A stretch of DNA of 64,000 bases from Strigamia acuminata (GCA_949358305.1 OX442322.1:1612001-1676000); one strand, 5' to 3'. Positions 11,268 to 22,772 are shown, numbered from the stretch's first letter. A program made the numbers and translations. The notes: a model not told the origin generated them from the sequence alone.

Positions 11268-11271
11268 AGCT

Positions 11272-13017
11272 TGTGACGATTCTACTTTTGGCTGATTTAA
11301 TAGCCATTTAAAATAGATAATTCGGTTTATACAAGACGTTGCTAAGCTTAGCAACAACCTAACCGAGATAAGCTACGGAAGCCCTTACAAACATGAATAT
11401 GTGATCAAGTAGAAATAACTTACAGTTTTGGTGTGACATAACATATTTATTACTAAATATTAATAATAACAAAGATGGGTTCTTGACGCGTGTAAACGGC
11501 GGCATCAACTGGTTGAGGATCCGGGCGAAGCCAGAGGGATACGGCTGACTTGCGGCATCGTCACAAATATCGCTACGGAGACGTATTTGGTCCGCAGCAT
11601 CGATTATCTAAATATGCGAAGAGTCCTACGCATAAACAGGAATATTCGGCAGAATATTCCATTGTTTCAAATGAATAAAGTGAAGTAATTAAAATAATAC
11701 AACAAATGAATTGTTATATAAATATTAATTGGGCGGGGACCGTCACGACAATTGAGAGAACGTCGCGGGAGTTGTTGAGACTCCATCCGCCAGCATGCCT
11801 TACGACGACAAGATCTCGTGATCAGGCGCCGAGTATTTAATTATGTGCTTTAACTCGCTATCGGTGGTACCAACCACCAGGTAAACATTTCTATGGACTT
11901 ACCGGTATGAAAAGATATTGCCAATACAGGATTACCAATGCCCGAGTAATTTGTTTAACACAGTGTTGTTCAACTCCTGTTCACGGGTTACTAACCCGGA
12001 GGGTACGATGGGGCGGGGACCGTCACGACGGTCGAGAGAACCATCGCGGGAGGATTTGACTCCTCCATCCGCCAGCATGCCTTACGATGACGGGATCAGC
12101 AGATCGAGCACCGGGTAAAATATTAATCGGCCACTGCCGTTGGATTACCATTATCCAGGTAGTTATTTATCGCAACATCTTTAGATATTACTCACGGGCT
12201 ACCAACCCGGCGTGTTACCTGTGTATTAGGCCTTTACCGACTTTTAACGAGCGGAAGGACCAATCGTAGAAAGACGGGAACCTGCGTGGGCTGTTTACAA
12301 CAACCATCCTGCAGCGGACTGTGGCCAGTTAGCTGAGGGACCTACTTTCATTTAGCAAGGTCGTACTGTATACGACCGTTATATTAAGCCACCGTACGAA
12401 GTCCTACTGTCCCGTAGAACAGCTGGCTAACGTTACGGGGCCATTTCATGCGAATGCATGTCTATTACCGGAGTTAGCCTTCCCGAAATAGCCCTACAAC
12501 AGCAATAACAAAATAGTAATGAATACTAACTGTGGAGAGCTGAGGTGGCCTGATGTGTCGATAGAGAATAATGAAATCAAACGATAACAATTCAACTACA
12601 GACAATATACAAGTTCAGTTATCAAGCCAAGAGCCTGGGAGAGTGAGAAACTGGAGCTTATATAGTTCTGTAGAACTACTAGATTGGCGACAGCCAATCA
12701 GCGTACGAATCGGCGGATTCTTGGGTCACTAGTCCGGACCTAATATATGACTATGTCCAGATGGGCCCAGTTGGGGTCCGGAAGGGTCCAATTGGTTCCC
12801 TTTGACAGGTAAGTAATGTGGATATTGATTCGATGGAATCAACATCATCAAGTAATTAATACTTAATTCATTGAATAAAATAGTTATATTTTATTCATCG
12901 TGTCTTAAATAATTATTTATCACACTTTTTAGTTTTAACCGAGTTTGAAATACGCGCGTTGGTTAAACAGCGCCATCTATGGTGAACATTGATAACTATC
13001 GATTTGTAATCATCACA
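11272..13017 (-). repeat. 3' LTR of gypsy copy A
   Basis: Begins TGTGATGATTACAAATC and ends AGAATCGTCACA in element sense. It contains a diverged internal duplication of about 260 bases: the GGGCGGGGACCGTCACGAC block occurs at about 11749 and 12011, each followed by a CCATCCGCCAGCATGCCTTACGA block. A U5 palindrome GTTGCTAAGCTTAGCAAC lies near 11338-11355. Promoter elements are described for the 5' LTR. Confidence 0.93.
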
Positions 13018-13761
13018 CATCCCCCGGTGACAAGCATAGAGTTTACTAACTCTTGATTGTCATTCTTAATGGATAAGAATGTTCACCTAATTCTATCGAA
13101 TTAATCCACTTGGTAAGTATTTTATTAAACTTAATCACGTTATTTCTTTCAGAAACTTCGTCACCCGATTAGACTAATCGGCTCCTCTGCACTGCGCAAC
13201 TCCTGGTTGCTAAGCGACGGAAATGAACTCGTCCGAACATGGATACATGTTCGAGAAAACTAATTTCGATAGAAATTTTATTTTCTCCGTCAAATAAACT
13301 TCTTCACAGCTTATTAATCAACAAGATAATCAATAAAAATAAACTTATGCAAAATTTTATTTATCGAAAATCTAAACTACTAATTTTTATTACGACTGTC
13401 ATAAAAATTATCGAATTTCAACTTGAAATTCTTTTAATACTTCGATCAAAGCAAAATAAACACAAAATTTCCACAAAGAATTATGAAATTTGCAGATAAA
13501 TCAAACAAACATATATTAATATGATTATTTCAAAATAACAACCAAATTGAATTCGGAAACACAAATTAAATTGAATCCAATTTTAAATCAAACTATATTC
13601 TTACGAATATTTAAATAATTAGTTCAAGATTTTGAAACCAAACAAACACAACACTCATGAGAATATTTCGTAATTGCAAAAACATAACAAACACTTGGAA
13701 TATTTTTTAGTCAAAAAATATTTCCACTCAGAAAAAATAACGAATGTTAATTTTGTCCCTT
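13018..13761 (-). other. Polypurine tract and 3' non-coding region of gypsy copy A
   Basis: In element sense the 3' LTR is preceded by GTCACCGGGGGATG (13018-13031 on the plus strand, reverse complement), the likely polypurine tract for plus-strand priming. The ~740 bases between it and ORF3 are AT-rich and show no conserved ORF. A CCGATTAGACTAATCGG palindrome lies near 13167-13183. Confidence 0.55.
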
Positions 13762-15282
13762 TTAATCCTCTTTTTCGACGTCAGTCGAAACTTTCTCTTC
13801 CTTCTTCTCGACTTCAGCAGAAGTCAGAAAATCCGACTCTTCAGTCGCCTCTGTCGAGACGGCGGAAAACACAGCTTCCTCCGGAGCTTCAATCTCCTCT
13901 GGGCTCGTAGGTGGGAACGGTAGATCCTCGAGCAATTCCGCCACGAAATCGACGACGGAAAGCAACTCCTCGGCGTCCTCGAACTGTGCGTCGTCCGAAG
14001 TCTCAGACTTAGACGCTGGAGGGGCGCTGGACACGTCGGTTACGGCCGCTGGAGGATCCTCCACTGGTTTAGACGACGTTTCAACAGCCTGTTGCAGCTT
14101 ACGAGCTCGCCCTCGTGCCAAGATATTGGTTCGTTGAACCTTGGCAATTTCCCTCGCTCGGTCGAGCGTAAGACAGCCTCGCCCACGGGACATCGCTCTT
14201 GGTCGAACGAATTCTTCCTGCACCTCGCTTCCGGCGCTCTCGACGGCCTGGACAGTTTCAGTTGAAACTTCGGAGTCTTCAGACGGCGGCGGCGACTGTC
14301 GAAGGAGTTCGACTCTTACGCCGGCGTTGGCTTCAGCGCGGGCCCAGGTGAGGAAGCGCGGGTCGATGTAAACCGCTTCGCCGCGACTATTCAGGAAAAG
14401 TCGGCACTTTGGGCAGTGAGCCCAACATCGCTTCTCGTTAGGCTTAATGCCTTTCACCACGTGGGGCTGAACCTCCTTGTGCCACGGCTCCGAACGCGGT
14501 CGCGTTTTCCTTCCTCGACAGTTGGGACATCTCATTAATGAGGAACCTGCGGATGCACCGCAGCACCACCCACAACCGACGCAAAAGGGGCAGATCGTCT
14601 CAGTTGCCTGGTCCGTCACGATGTTATCGTGAGGTATTCCGGCTGCCATGTCTCGTTCGCACTGCTCCTTGTGCAGGCGGGCCTTCTCGTCCTTTTTTCG
14701 TGCCTTATTGGCCGCTCGGTACTCGCGGTTGCGAGAAACAGGCTCCGAATAACGCAAAGCGCCCGGCGGCGGCTCATTCCATCCGTATTCTGATGCAGAA
14801 GACTCAGCACCAGCAGGAAGATGCGTAACAGACGCTGATTGTCCCGTCACAGTCGGTGCAGCCGCATTCGACGTGTTGGCGACGGTGGGCGCTACGCTTG
14901 CAGTTGGCGGCCGAAATTCTGGCGAATGCGGGGCCAACGGGACGTTGATAACGTTCGCGGGTGGATACGCCACTTGGGCCATCGGGGCCAATTGCGCCGA
15001 CTCATAAATAGTTGGCTGCGCAGAAGTGGATGGGGCCTGCATCATCGCATTTAAGTCGAGCGGAAGTCCGTCCGGATGGACGCTTAGCCAATTAAGCGTT
15101 GCGAGTTGCAGCGGCGTCAGGGCGTACATCGAGGCGGGCGCCGTCGGTATCGGTTGGGCCCTCATGTAAGCGCGTTCCGCTGAACGGCGTTGCTCGTCAC
15201 TAGACGAGGTGGACGAGCTGGACGAGCTTTCATGACGGTGTCGTCGATGACTCCGTTTTGAGCGGTGTTTACCACTTCCCAT
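13762..15282 (-). CDS. ORF3 of gypsy copy A: extra 506-residue zinc-ribbon-like protein
   Basis: Third ORF downstream of pol, intact, ATG at 15282 directly after an acceptor-like TTTGCGTCTACAG. N-terminus: basic His/Arg run and poly-Ser (SR-like), then a Pro/Ala-rich linker. Centre: a charged helix (KARKKDEKARLHKEQ), then Cys clusters CPFCVGCGWCC and CPNC near residues 230-255 and CWAHCPKC near 290, suggesting zinc ribbons. C-terminus is acidic. No signal peptide, fusion peptide or transmembrane helix, so it is not a normal envelope protein. It is GC-richer than the flanks and preserved in copy B with near-equal length. Likely an RNA/DNA-binding accessory protein, perhaps from a spliced subgenomic RNA; function unknown. 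Confidence 0.75.
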   Translation of the reverse strand: MGSGKHRSKRSHRRHRHESSSSSSTSSSDEQRRSAERAYMRAQPIPTAPASMYALTPLQLATLNWLSVHPDGLPLDLNAMMQAPSTSAQPTIYESAQLAPMAQVAYPPANVINVPLAPHSPEFRPPTASVAPTVANTSNAAAPTVTGQSASVTHLPAGAESSASEYGWNEPPPGALRYSEPVSRNREYRAANKARKKDEKARLHKEQCERDMAAGIPHDNIVTDQATETICPFCVGCGWCCGASAGSSLMRCPNCRGRKTRPRSEPWHKEVQPHVVKGIKPNEKRCWAHCPKCRLFLNSRGEAVYIDPRFLTWARAEANAGVRVELLRQSPPPSEDSEVSTETVQAVESAGSEVQEEFVRPRAMSRGRGCLTLDRAREIAKVQRTNILARGRARKLQQAVETSSKPVEDPPAAVTDVSSAPPASKSETSDDAQFEDAEELLSVVDFVAELLEDLPFPPTSPEEIEAPEEAVFSAVSTEATEESDFLTSAEVEKKEEKVSTDVEKED

Positions 15283-16330
15283 CTGTAGACGCAAATAAAT
15301 TATTTTATTAAAAATAATTCCATTCTAAATAATCATTCCTTGAGTCCAAAGAATTAAAACGTATTGTTGGCAACGAAAATACACAACTCGAGTTATTTAT
15401 AACCCTTAACACGTGACACTAATGAGTCACATTCCCCTTGTGTTTATGACACGAGAATGGACTCGCCTGACAGCGATTTTCATTGAAAATCGCAACTTGT
15501 TGATTTTTCAAAAGAAAAAATCCCCTTAGTTTTGTAAACTATTTAATCCATCTTCCGAGTATCAAAGATAACTTTTCGCATTAATTAATTAATACTTAGT
15601 CTAATAAATATCTTACATCGAAAATTCATCGCCAAATAATTTATGCAAGCCTCGACCGCGACTTGATTTAAATAATTAGTGCCTACATACTTAAATTTTA
15701 ATAATTCATTATTAATATTTAACTCAACTATTCGACTGAATAGATAAACTTCCAGAGTGATTTAATGCCGATTCACGTGTATAATACACGTGAATTTTTT
15801 AACTTTTATCGGGACGCCGATAATTTATCAATTGTTGCGAACAATTTTCAATTCTTTGGTCAAAGAAAAATAACGAAACTACTTACTGTTGGAAGTTTCG
15901 TGTTTGCAGTTGGCTAAATGAATTAGCGTCGAAATTCTCAAGTCGAAAAAGTGAAGAGGAGACGAAGGGACGAAGTCACTGGTATCCACGTGTTTAACGA
16001 AGTGTTTTTTGTGCAATGAACCCTGGGACTTTTATTCCCTATTAATTATCGGGTTCGAGGTTTAATCACACCTCGTAAATCTCGTATCCTCGTGAAGAGG
16101 CGAGAACATCACTTTTCAAAGTAATTCTCTGTATTTTAGTTAAAATACATGTAAATACAACCAAAAATTAAAATATTCTATCGAATATTTAATTCATCGC
16201 AACAAATTCATATGTTAATATAAATTTCGATAAATATCGTAATATCTTGTCCCCCGGTGTTGAGATTATGAATCACTACACCTGTCAGACATGTAAATAA
16301 TTACAGTCTCCAAGTTTTGAATAAAACTTA
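15283..16330 (-). other. Pol-ORF3 spacer of gypsy copy A
   Basis: About 1 kb, AT-rich, no ORF shared with copy B, but its sequence is well preserved between the two copies. A second CCGGGGGA motif occurs just after pol (reverse complement near 16250-16258) within ACACCGGGGGACAAGATA. The spacer ends in a splice-acceptor-like tract before ORF3. Confidence 0.5.
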
Positions 16331-19300
16331 TCAATTCCAACAGAACTTTGAGGCTTTTCCTCGTTGTTGGTATGGTTTTTTAAATACTGCAGTGATGTTT
16401 CGCACGAAATTTTCATCTGCATATTTAGGATTTGGTTTTCGTTCTCGTCGTGAACGAGTGCTAGTTCGTGGAACTATCGGTTGAGGTTTGCGGGGTTTTC
16501 GAGGCGGTTTCTTTGGAACTTCGCCTCTTTTTAACGCCGCTTTCTTTTCCATAGCAGTTAAGCGTTGTCTATGTCTATGTTTAGACTTTGTGGGCGCAGA
16601 TTTGTCAATCTGCACTGAAGTTGAGTCGGATAATTCCATTGGAATTTCTGAGGAAGTTTCAGGAATTAATTCCATTTCTTCAGCATCCAGAAGTTGATTA
16701 CTCTCGTCCATCCATTTAGGATTTTCTTGAGGCGAGTAAGAGGCGGACTTTTGTCCTACTTTCCAAGTCTCAATCGGGTACGACGGAGTATAAGGATACA
16801 ACGCTTTAATATTTACTGATTTTTCAATCGAACCATCAGCTAATTTGCGTAATTTATACGCTCCGCCTGGAAGTACTTTAGTAATTTCCCACGGTCCATC
16901 TCTCTTCTCGGCAAATCCAGCGGAGATATTTTTATCTGCGCACGAGAGAATGTGAGTCTGTTTCCAAACTAAATCTCCAACTTCGAACTCCGTAATTACG
17001 AACTTTTGTTCGTGTATTTTCCTATGTCGTTCAAAATTCAATTGAATTCTGCGATGCATCTCTTGATGCGATCTACGCAATACATCCAATAGTACTCTGA
17101 CATATTTTTCTGGATTTTCTTTGTCAAATGGATTGGCATGTTTAATAATCCTTGGGTCGAAAGGTAGTGTTACGATTCGTCCCGTGTTCAGTAACATCGG
17201 GCTTGAGCCCGTTGCCGCTGAGACATTATTTCTCATCGCGAACGCGAATTCGTCTAAATATCGTGGCCATTGTGTGTGCACATCTGTGTACAAAGCCAGC
17301 ATGGTTTTTATATCTCTATTGGCTCGCTCTGTCGGGTTCGCCTGGGCATGATACGTGCTTGTATGGGACGGGCGAATGTTGTACATTTCGCAATACTCAT
17401 TGTAAATATCGGAAACAAATTGTTTTTCGTTATCGCTCACAATCTTTTTGGGGTGTCCCCATCTGTTTGTAACAGATCTTAATTCTTGAACGCAGTTAGC
17501 GCTCGTGGCTTTTGTCAAAGCCTTAATTTCAACGAACTTGGTACAATTGTCAATAATGACAAAAATATACTGGTTTTGGGACCTTCCCGCGGGTTTCGGG
17601 CCCATCAAGTCCATGTTAATACATTCCCAAGGATTGGTGATGTTGTGGGGTGTGTAAGGAGCTGCGTGCCTTTTCTGTTGAATAGGTTTGTACTGAGCAC
17701 AGTGCGTGCAGCTTTTGACGTAGTTCCTGACACTTCTACTCATACCAGGCCAGAAATATATTAAACGCGTTTTCTCAAGCGTCTTACTCATCCCAGCGTG
17801 ACCGCTTAGGGGGTGGCCATGACAAGCGAAGAGTACTCGTTTTACGAGTGAACTGGGTACAACGGCTTTAAAGCCGTTTCCCGAATCGTTTAATTCCTCT
17901 TCGAATGAAGGGTTAAAATAGATGATCATTTGATCACCATCAACTTCTTTTTTGTCTAAACAATAGTTTTTGACTTTGTTTTTCCATTCTTTTATTTCAG
18001 ATTGTGGTATCCCAACAACCTTGTCATTTAATAAATATTCCCGAATGCGTTTGCATTCAGTATCTAGTAACTGAGCATCTATTATTTCTCTCCTTGTAGG
18101 AGGGACTTCTTTAAGTACTTCAGTCAATGCACTGTACAAGGTTTCTTGTACTTCCTCCCCCTCCTTTTCTTCAGAACATTCTTTAGAATTTTCTGAAAAA
18201 TAGGAACGCACACTAGCCAAATATTCTCGTTTTTCTGGGGCACGATTTAATGAAACAGAAGGATTTCCGTCCCATTCAGGCCAGTATTGTTTAATTTCAA
18301 CGGGTTCCACATGATCACGAAGAGGAATGTCTTCCTCTGTTAGTGGGGCTCTAGAAAGTGCGTCTGCAACTTGGTTAGCAGCACCTTTTCGAAAAACAAT
18401 TTTAAAATTTCCACATTGGATTCTTAAGGCCCAACGGCCAAATTTCCCAGATGGTTCAGGCGTTCGCATCAACCATTTCAGTGCTTCTGCATCTGACTCT
18501 AAAGTGAATGTACCATATTCGAGATATGGTTTAAATCGATCAATAGCCCACACAACTGCGAGACATTCGAGTTCTGGCGTTGTATACCGTTTCTCTGCTC
18601 CACGTAAAACTCTGCTTGCATAAGCTACAGGTCTGGGTACAGAAATGTTTTTCTGCTTCTTTTCATCGAATATATCGACATCTTGGCAAAGGACAGCTCC
18701 TAAGCCTTCATGTGAAGCGTCAGTCATGACAACAAATGGCAAAGTCATATCTGGTTTGTGTAGACAATTGTCACCACAAAGTAGCTCTTTAATTTTATTA
18801 AACGCTTCTGTCTGCTCATCTCCCCATTCAAATGGAGTTTTCTCATTCATCATACGTGTGTATGGTGCGGCAATAGTTCCGTGATTTGGAACAAACTTCC
18901 TGAAGAAGTTAGTCATGCCGTGAAAGCGCTGAATGTCTTTAGCACATGTGGGGGTGGGGAATTTCATGATCGCCGATATTTTATCGGGATCACCGAAGAG
19001 ACCTTCGGGTTTAATCCAGTGGCCCAAGAATTTTAATTCTGTACGCCCAAAACGAGATTTCGCTTTATTTATTGTCATGTTGGCTTGGTTAAGCCTTTCC
19101 AAAACATCTCGAACATGTTTGAGATGATCATCCCAATTATCTGAATACACAATTACGTCATCCAAATAAACTAACGCGTAGTCTTGTAAAGCTGAACCTA
19201 AAATGCCTTCCATCAGACGTTGGAAAGTACAAGGCGCATTGCAAAGGCCGAATGGCATTCGCACAAATTGATAAGGGCCGTTTGGCGTATAAAACGCCGT

Positions 19301-20461
19301 TTTTGGACGATCTTCCTCACACATTTCGACTTGGTAGTAACCTTTAACAAGGTCAATAGACGTAAAATACTTTGCCGGACCAGTATTATGCAACAAAAGG
19401 TCAATACTTGGCATTTGTATTACTTCGACTTCAGTGATGGCATTTAGCCACCGGTAGTCAATGCACATCCTATACGAGCCGTCAGGCTTCGCAACAATGA
19501 CGGGATGACTTATGAAGGGCCCTTTGGCCTTTTCAATGAGTCCATCTTGTTCCAATTCTGCAGCTAGTTTGGTCATAATGGCTCTCTTGGCCGGGTTATA
19601 CATTCTATACTGCATTTTGGGCAATGAATGCCCTTCTTTGAACTTAATGCGATGTTGGGTCACGTTAGTGCACCCAACTTGATCACGAAATACATTCGGT
19701 ATCGAGTTAACCACTTCGCGAAGTGCTAGTCGTTGTCCTGGAGTGCAGTCGCTCTCCTCAACTAATTTTTCATCCCAAGTCAACACAGGAGTGTCTGTTA
19801 ACTCAATTGAGTTGAGAGTGGACGACAGTCCCAAATAATCGAAAGTAATTCGATTCAACGGGGCGAGGGCCAAATTGGCCTCTTCCGATTCATAAGGAGC
19901 GGACCAATTAGGTTTATCTGCACAAGAGAACTCTTGTAAATGTGGATGCGGACTAATTTTCTGTCTGCGCATGAAATTGTGACCAAGTATCAAGCCACAA
20001 ACTCGTTTTGCTAAAACGATGAAATTCATTGGTGTAAATTCATCAGCCCATTGTACGCACAAAGTTATTTGTCCGACAGGCTTGTGTGCTACGCCTACAG
20101 CGTTAACCAACATATTTCTGGGGGCCTCTTGCAAAAATTCTGGCAAAGCCTGAGTTTCAGACAAGAGTTGTTCCCCAATGTAACATTGAGATGCTCCTGT
20201 ATCCATGAGCGCATTGTAGGTGAGCCCACCAATCGTGATCTTCATTCGAGGATCATCTTTATTATTACCTAAAGTAATATTGTGCAAATTATTACCGCCT
20301 ATGACTCTGTTGAGTCGGCGAAGTCTACAGAATTTCTTCGTGTAACACTTGTGGGGAAACAATGTCAGATTTTTTAATTGTTCTGTCATTTCTTGCAGAT
20401 TTTCCTCTACTCCGCCACTATGACTAGTGGTTACTTCAAGACAAGTTGTGTCTACATCCAT
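16331..20461 (-). CDS. pol: Gypsy copy A pol polyprotein (PR-RT-RNase H-IN), intact
   Basis: Open frame of 1376 codons from the first ATG; the true product is probably Gag-Pol made by -1 frameshifting, since the frame is open upstream to the gag stop. Order: aspartic protease (MDTGASQCYIG, DTG at residues 87-89), reverse transcriptase (MCIDYRWLN, catalytic YLDDVIVYS), RNase H (MTDASHEGLGAVL), integrase with an HHCC zinc site (H...H...CTHCAQYK) and D,D,E residues (NMDLMG, VSDN, NPTERANRD), then a C-terminal GPWEITKV domain and a basic tail. It makes and integrates the element's DNA copy. All catalytic motifs are present, so this copy could supply Pol in trans. Copy B's pol has two stops at residues that are open here. 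Confidence 0.93.
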   Translation of the reverse strand: MDVDTTCLEVTTSHSGGVEENLQEMTEQLKNLTLFPHKCYTKKFCRLRRLNRVIGGNNLHNITLGNNKDDPRMKITIGGLTYNALMDTGASQCYIGEQLLSETQALPEFLQEAPRNMLVNAVGVAHKPVGQITLCVQWADEFTPMNFIVLAKRVCGLILGHNFMRRQKISPHPHLQEFSCADKPNWSAPYESEEANLALAPLNRITFDYLGLSSTLNSIELTDTPVLTWDEKLVEESDCTPGQRLALREVVNSIPNVFRDQVGCTNVTQHRIKFKEGHSLPKMQYRMYNPAKRAIMTKLAAELEQDGLIEKAKGPFISHPVIVAKPDGSYRMCIDYRWLNAITEVEVIQMPSIDLLLHNTGPAKYFTSIDLVKGYYQVEMCEEDRPKTAFYTPNGPYQFVRMPFGLCNAPCTFQRLMEGILGSALQDYALVYLDDVIVYSDNWDDHLKHVRDVLERLNQANMTINKAKSRFGRTELKFLGHWIKPEGLFGDPDKISAIMKFPTPTCAKDIQRFHGMTNFFRKFVPNHGTIAAPYTRMMNEKTPFEWGDEQTEAFNKIKELLCGDNCLHKPDMTLPFVVMTDASHEGLGAVLCQDVDIFDEKKQKNISVPRPVAYASRVLRGAEKRYTTPELECLAVVWAIDRFKPYLEYGTFTLESDAEALKWLMRTPEPSGKFGRWALRIQCGNFKIVFRKGAANQVADALSRAPLTEEDIPLRDHVEPVEIKQYWPEWDGNPSVSLNRAPEKREYLASVRSYFSENSKECSEEKEGEEVQETLYSALTEVLKEVPPTRREIIDAQLLDTECKRIREYLLNDKVVGIPQSEIKEWKNKVKNYCLDKKEVDGDQMIIYFNPSFEEELNDSGNGFKAVVPSSLVKRVLFACHGHPLSGHAGMSKTLEKTRLIYFWPGMSRSVRNYVKSCTHCAQYKPIQQKRHAAPYTPHNITNPWECINMDLMGPKPAGRSQNQYIFVIIDNCTKFVEIKALTKATSANCVQELRSVTNRWGHPKKIVSDNEKQFVSDIYNEYCEMYNIRPSHTSTYHAQANPTERANRDIKTMLALYTDVHTQWPRYLDEFAFAMRNNVSAATGSSPMLLNTGRIVTLPFDPRIIKHANPFDKENPEKYVRVLLDVLRRSHQEMHRRIQLNFERHRKIHEQKFVITEFEVGDLVWKQTHILSCADKNISAGFAEKRDGPWEITKVLPGGAYKLRKLADGSIEKSVNIKALYPYTPSYPIETWKVGQKSASYSPQENPKWMDESNQLLDAEEMELIPETSSEIPMELSDSTSVQIDKSAPTKSKHRHRQRLTAMEKKAALKRGEVPKKPPRKPRKPQPIVPRTSTRSRRERKPNPKYADENFVRNITAVFKKPYQQRGKASKFCWN

Positions 20462-20495
20462 AAATAAAGATTCCGATGCAGCATTAGCTACTTCT

Positions 20496-20536
20496 GGGGG
20501 ATGGAATAAACCTTCTTCCCCCGGATCTAGTTTTTT
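20496..20536 (-). promoter_or_regulatory. -1 ribosomal frameshift signal at the gag-pol junction (copy A)
   Basis: In sense: slippery heptamer A AAA AAC (20530-20536) in the gag frame immediately before the gag TAG (20527-20529). A 7-base spacer follows, then GGGGGA (20517-20522) able to pair with TCCCCC (20496-20501) across a 15-base loop. The pol frame is -1 relative to gag and is open across this site. The same arrangement is kept in copy B. Confidence 0.72.
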
Positions 20537-22772
20537 GAACTAGTCGCACTTGAATCAGCAGATTCTGGCTTGATCAAAGTCTTGACCATTTCTGCCAACG
20601 AGTTAGTCAGCGAAGTCTGTAACTTATTTTCAAAAGTATTAAGTTTCGCATCAAGTTTAGCATCTAGTGTTGCATCCAACACTTCTTGAGTTATCCACCT
20701 ATTATTAGGTCGTTTAGAAGTAGGATCCACAGTCGGGGAATCCGGCGTACTTCGTTTTTGCAACTCTTCAGAGTTGAAATTTGCACGTGGTTTTAAATCT
20801 GGACATTCTCGACGCATGTGTCCTGGTTTCTTACAGTGGTAACAAACTAATTGACCACGTCTGGTCTGATCTACTACTCCATTTATTAGATAAACGGCCT
20901 CACACTCCTCAGGTAACTCTTCATCACAAATATTAAGTTGTTCTTGTGAATCCAAAGTTAAAGATTTAGCATTTGTCTTCGACTGAGGACGTGTGTCAGT
21001 TTTCCGAGGTGGGAAAACAACTGGATTGGAAATATTTTCCCTTGCTCCATTAGCTGTACGACTGTACAAGCCTTTATTTTTAGTTATAACGGCATAAATC
21101 TCTGTCAGAGGCAGATCCGCTATGCCTTGCGTATGCAAAAGCAAATCGTTAGCAGGAGTTACACTCCCGATAAAAAGACAACCAGCTCCTTTTGCATCAA
21201 GACTGTCTTGTAATATCCATAACTGATAATATTTGTGCATAAAGTCGTAAAGACTTTCTGTTTCTAGTTGTTTCAACTTAGTTAGTTGGTTTCTCCGCTC
21301 TTGTCGAGTGGCTACAAACCGCTCTTTGAACGCCTGTTCAAATACTTCCCAAGATATGAAATCTTCTCTCCTTTCATGAAACCAACCATGCGCTTGCTCG
21401 GTTAAATAACCGGCTACGCCTTTAACAAGCATGTCATCGAGTGACATGTTTCGCAGGAAAGCGACATTTTTTACAATATTGAGAAAGCGTTCGCTTTCTT
21501 CTGCTTTTCCGGAGAATACAGGGATATCTGGTGGTTTCAAACAGTTAGTTTGAGGGACAGTGGCGGAACTTTTTCCTGCCTGCATCAATTTGTGCATGGT
21601 TGTGGCAATTGACGCGAGGTCATCAGCCGTCATTCCAAAGCTACTGGGGGGCGCAAATTGTCTTTTGACGATCCGCCATTGTTTAGTTGACTCGAGTTAT
21701 TTTGACTTGAGCCACCATTGTTGGGGTTGAAATTATTCGACCCTCCTTGATTCGGTCTACTGTGGTTACCAAAATTCGAATGGTTATTCGAATTACCTTG
21801 GTTCCCATAATTCGAATGATTATTAGAATTATCTCGATTGTTAAAATTCGGACGGTTGTGCGAACTTTCTTGATTACCAAAATTCGGACGATAGTTCGAA
21901 TTACTTGGTGTACCATGATTCAAATAGTTATTTGAATTTCCTGGAGTTCCAGTAGAAGGATTATTTAAATCGTTCGGATTATTTAGGTTATTCGAGTTCG
22001 GAGGAACTGGATGACCCCTTTGCATGTTAGGTGCTGGACTAGAATTGTTTGCAAATCTGGAATTTGGGTCAAAACGGCGGTTTGGACCTCTTGTCGCACC
22101 TGAATTTGGGTTCAAATTTCCAGCGAGATTCGGACAACTATTTGATCCGTTTGGAAAACTTGGATTAGGGTTGGCCATATTAGGCGGACCCAAATTCGCT
22201 CTGTTGAACGTATTCTCAAAGTTCTCTGGATTTGTAAATCCTCTTTGTTGGTTGCGAGCGAAGTTATTCGCTCGTAATCGTTGTTGGAAAGCACGATTAA
22301 AATCTCCTGGTGTCAAATTCGACTGATCTTGACGAGGAGGTTGTGCATTTTTATTTCTATATCTAGAAATAGGCGTCGAAGGAGTGGGACTAAAATTATT
22401 TAATCTTTGGCTGGCTGGGGAATTAGGTTGCTCCGACGTAGCACAACGCGCGTGCACAAAATCTAATACTTCGGTCAAAGATCTAAATTGGTTTGGGTTC
22501 AAACCGTGATCCTGACAAAATAATAGACCGCCTCGGCCTAAATGAGAACCTTCAGGAATGTATTCCTCTTCTCCAGGCGGAGTAGGTTCACGTGGAGCCC
22601 TATTCTCTCCAGATGGTCCGGCTGTTTCATTTGAAACGCCATTATGGACCGCGTGGTTTTCCACTTCTTCAGTTCCATTAGGAACAGGTATAAACCCGGA
22701 TAGATTCATTCCACCGGTCAAACAAGTTCTTTCCTTACCACGGGTGTTCATGTGATGCTGATTATTAGTCAT
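20527..22772 (-). pseudogene. gag: Gypsy copy A gag, broken by a one-base frameshift
   Basis: Two frames, 21630-22772 and 20527-21633, correspond to one continuous gag in copy B. The start is placed at the ATG matching the one used in copy B; an upstream in-frame ATG at 22829 is possible. First frame: Asn/Pro/Gly-rich low-complexity region with repeated N-S-N-x-x-P-N-F-G units. Second: retrotransposon gag capsid-like helices (FLNIVKNVAFLRNM...HGWFHERREDF), a CCHC zinc knuckle CYHCKKPGHMRREC for RNA binding, and a C-terminal amphipathic helix. Copy A lacks one base relative to copy B near 21640, beside a run of six C, giving an ATGA overlap of the two frames. Could be inactivation, an assembly error or, less likely, programmed recoding. 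Confidence 0.8.

Noticed and set aside
11918-12269. Short ORFs in the gypsy LTRs, repeated in all four LTRs
   Set aside because: They recur only because the LTR is repeated; the frames are short and lie in a structured non-coding leader.
14616-15054. Arg-rich ORFs overlapping ORF3 in other frames
   Set aside because: Shadow frames of the GC-rich ORF3; they contain no conserved motif and differ in length between copies.
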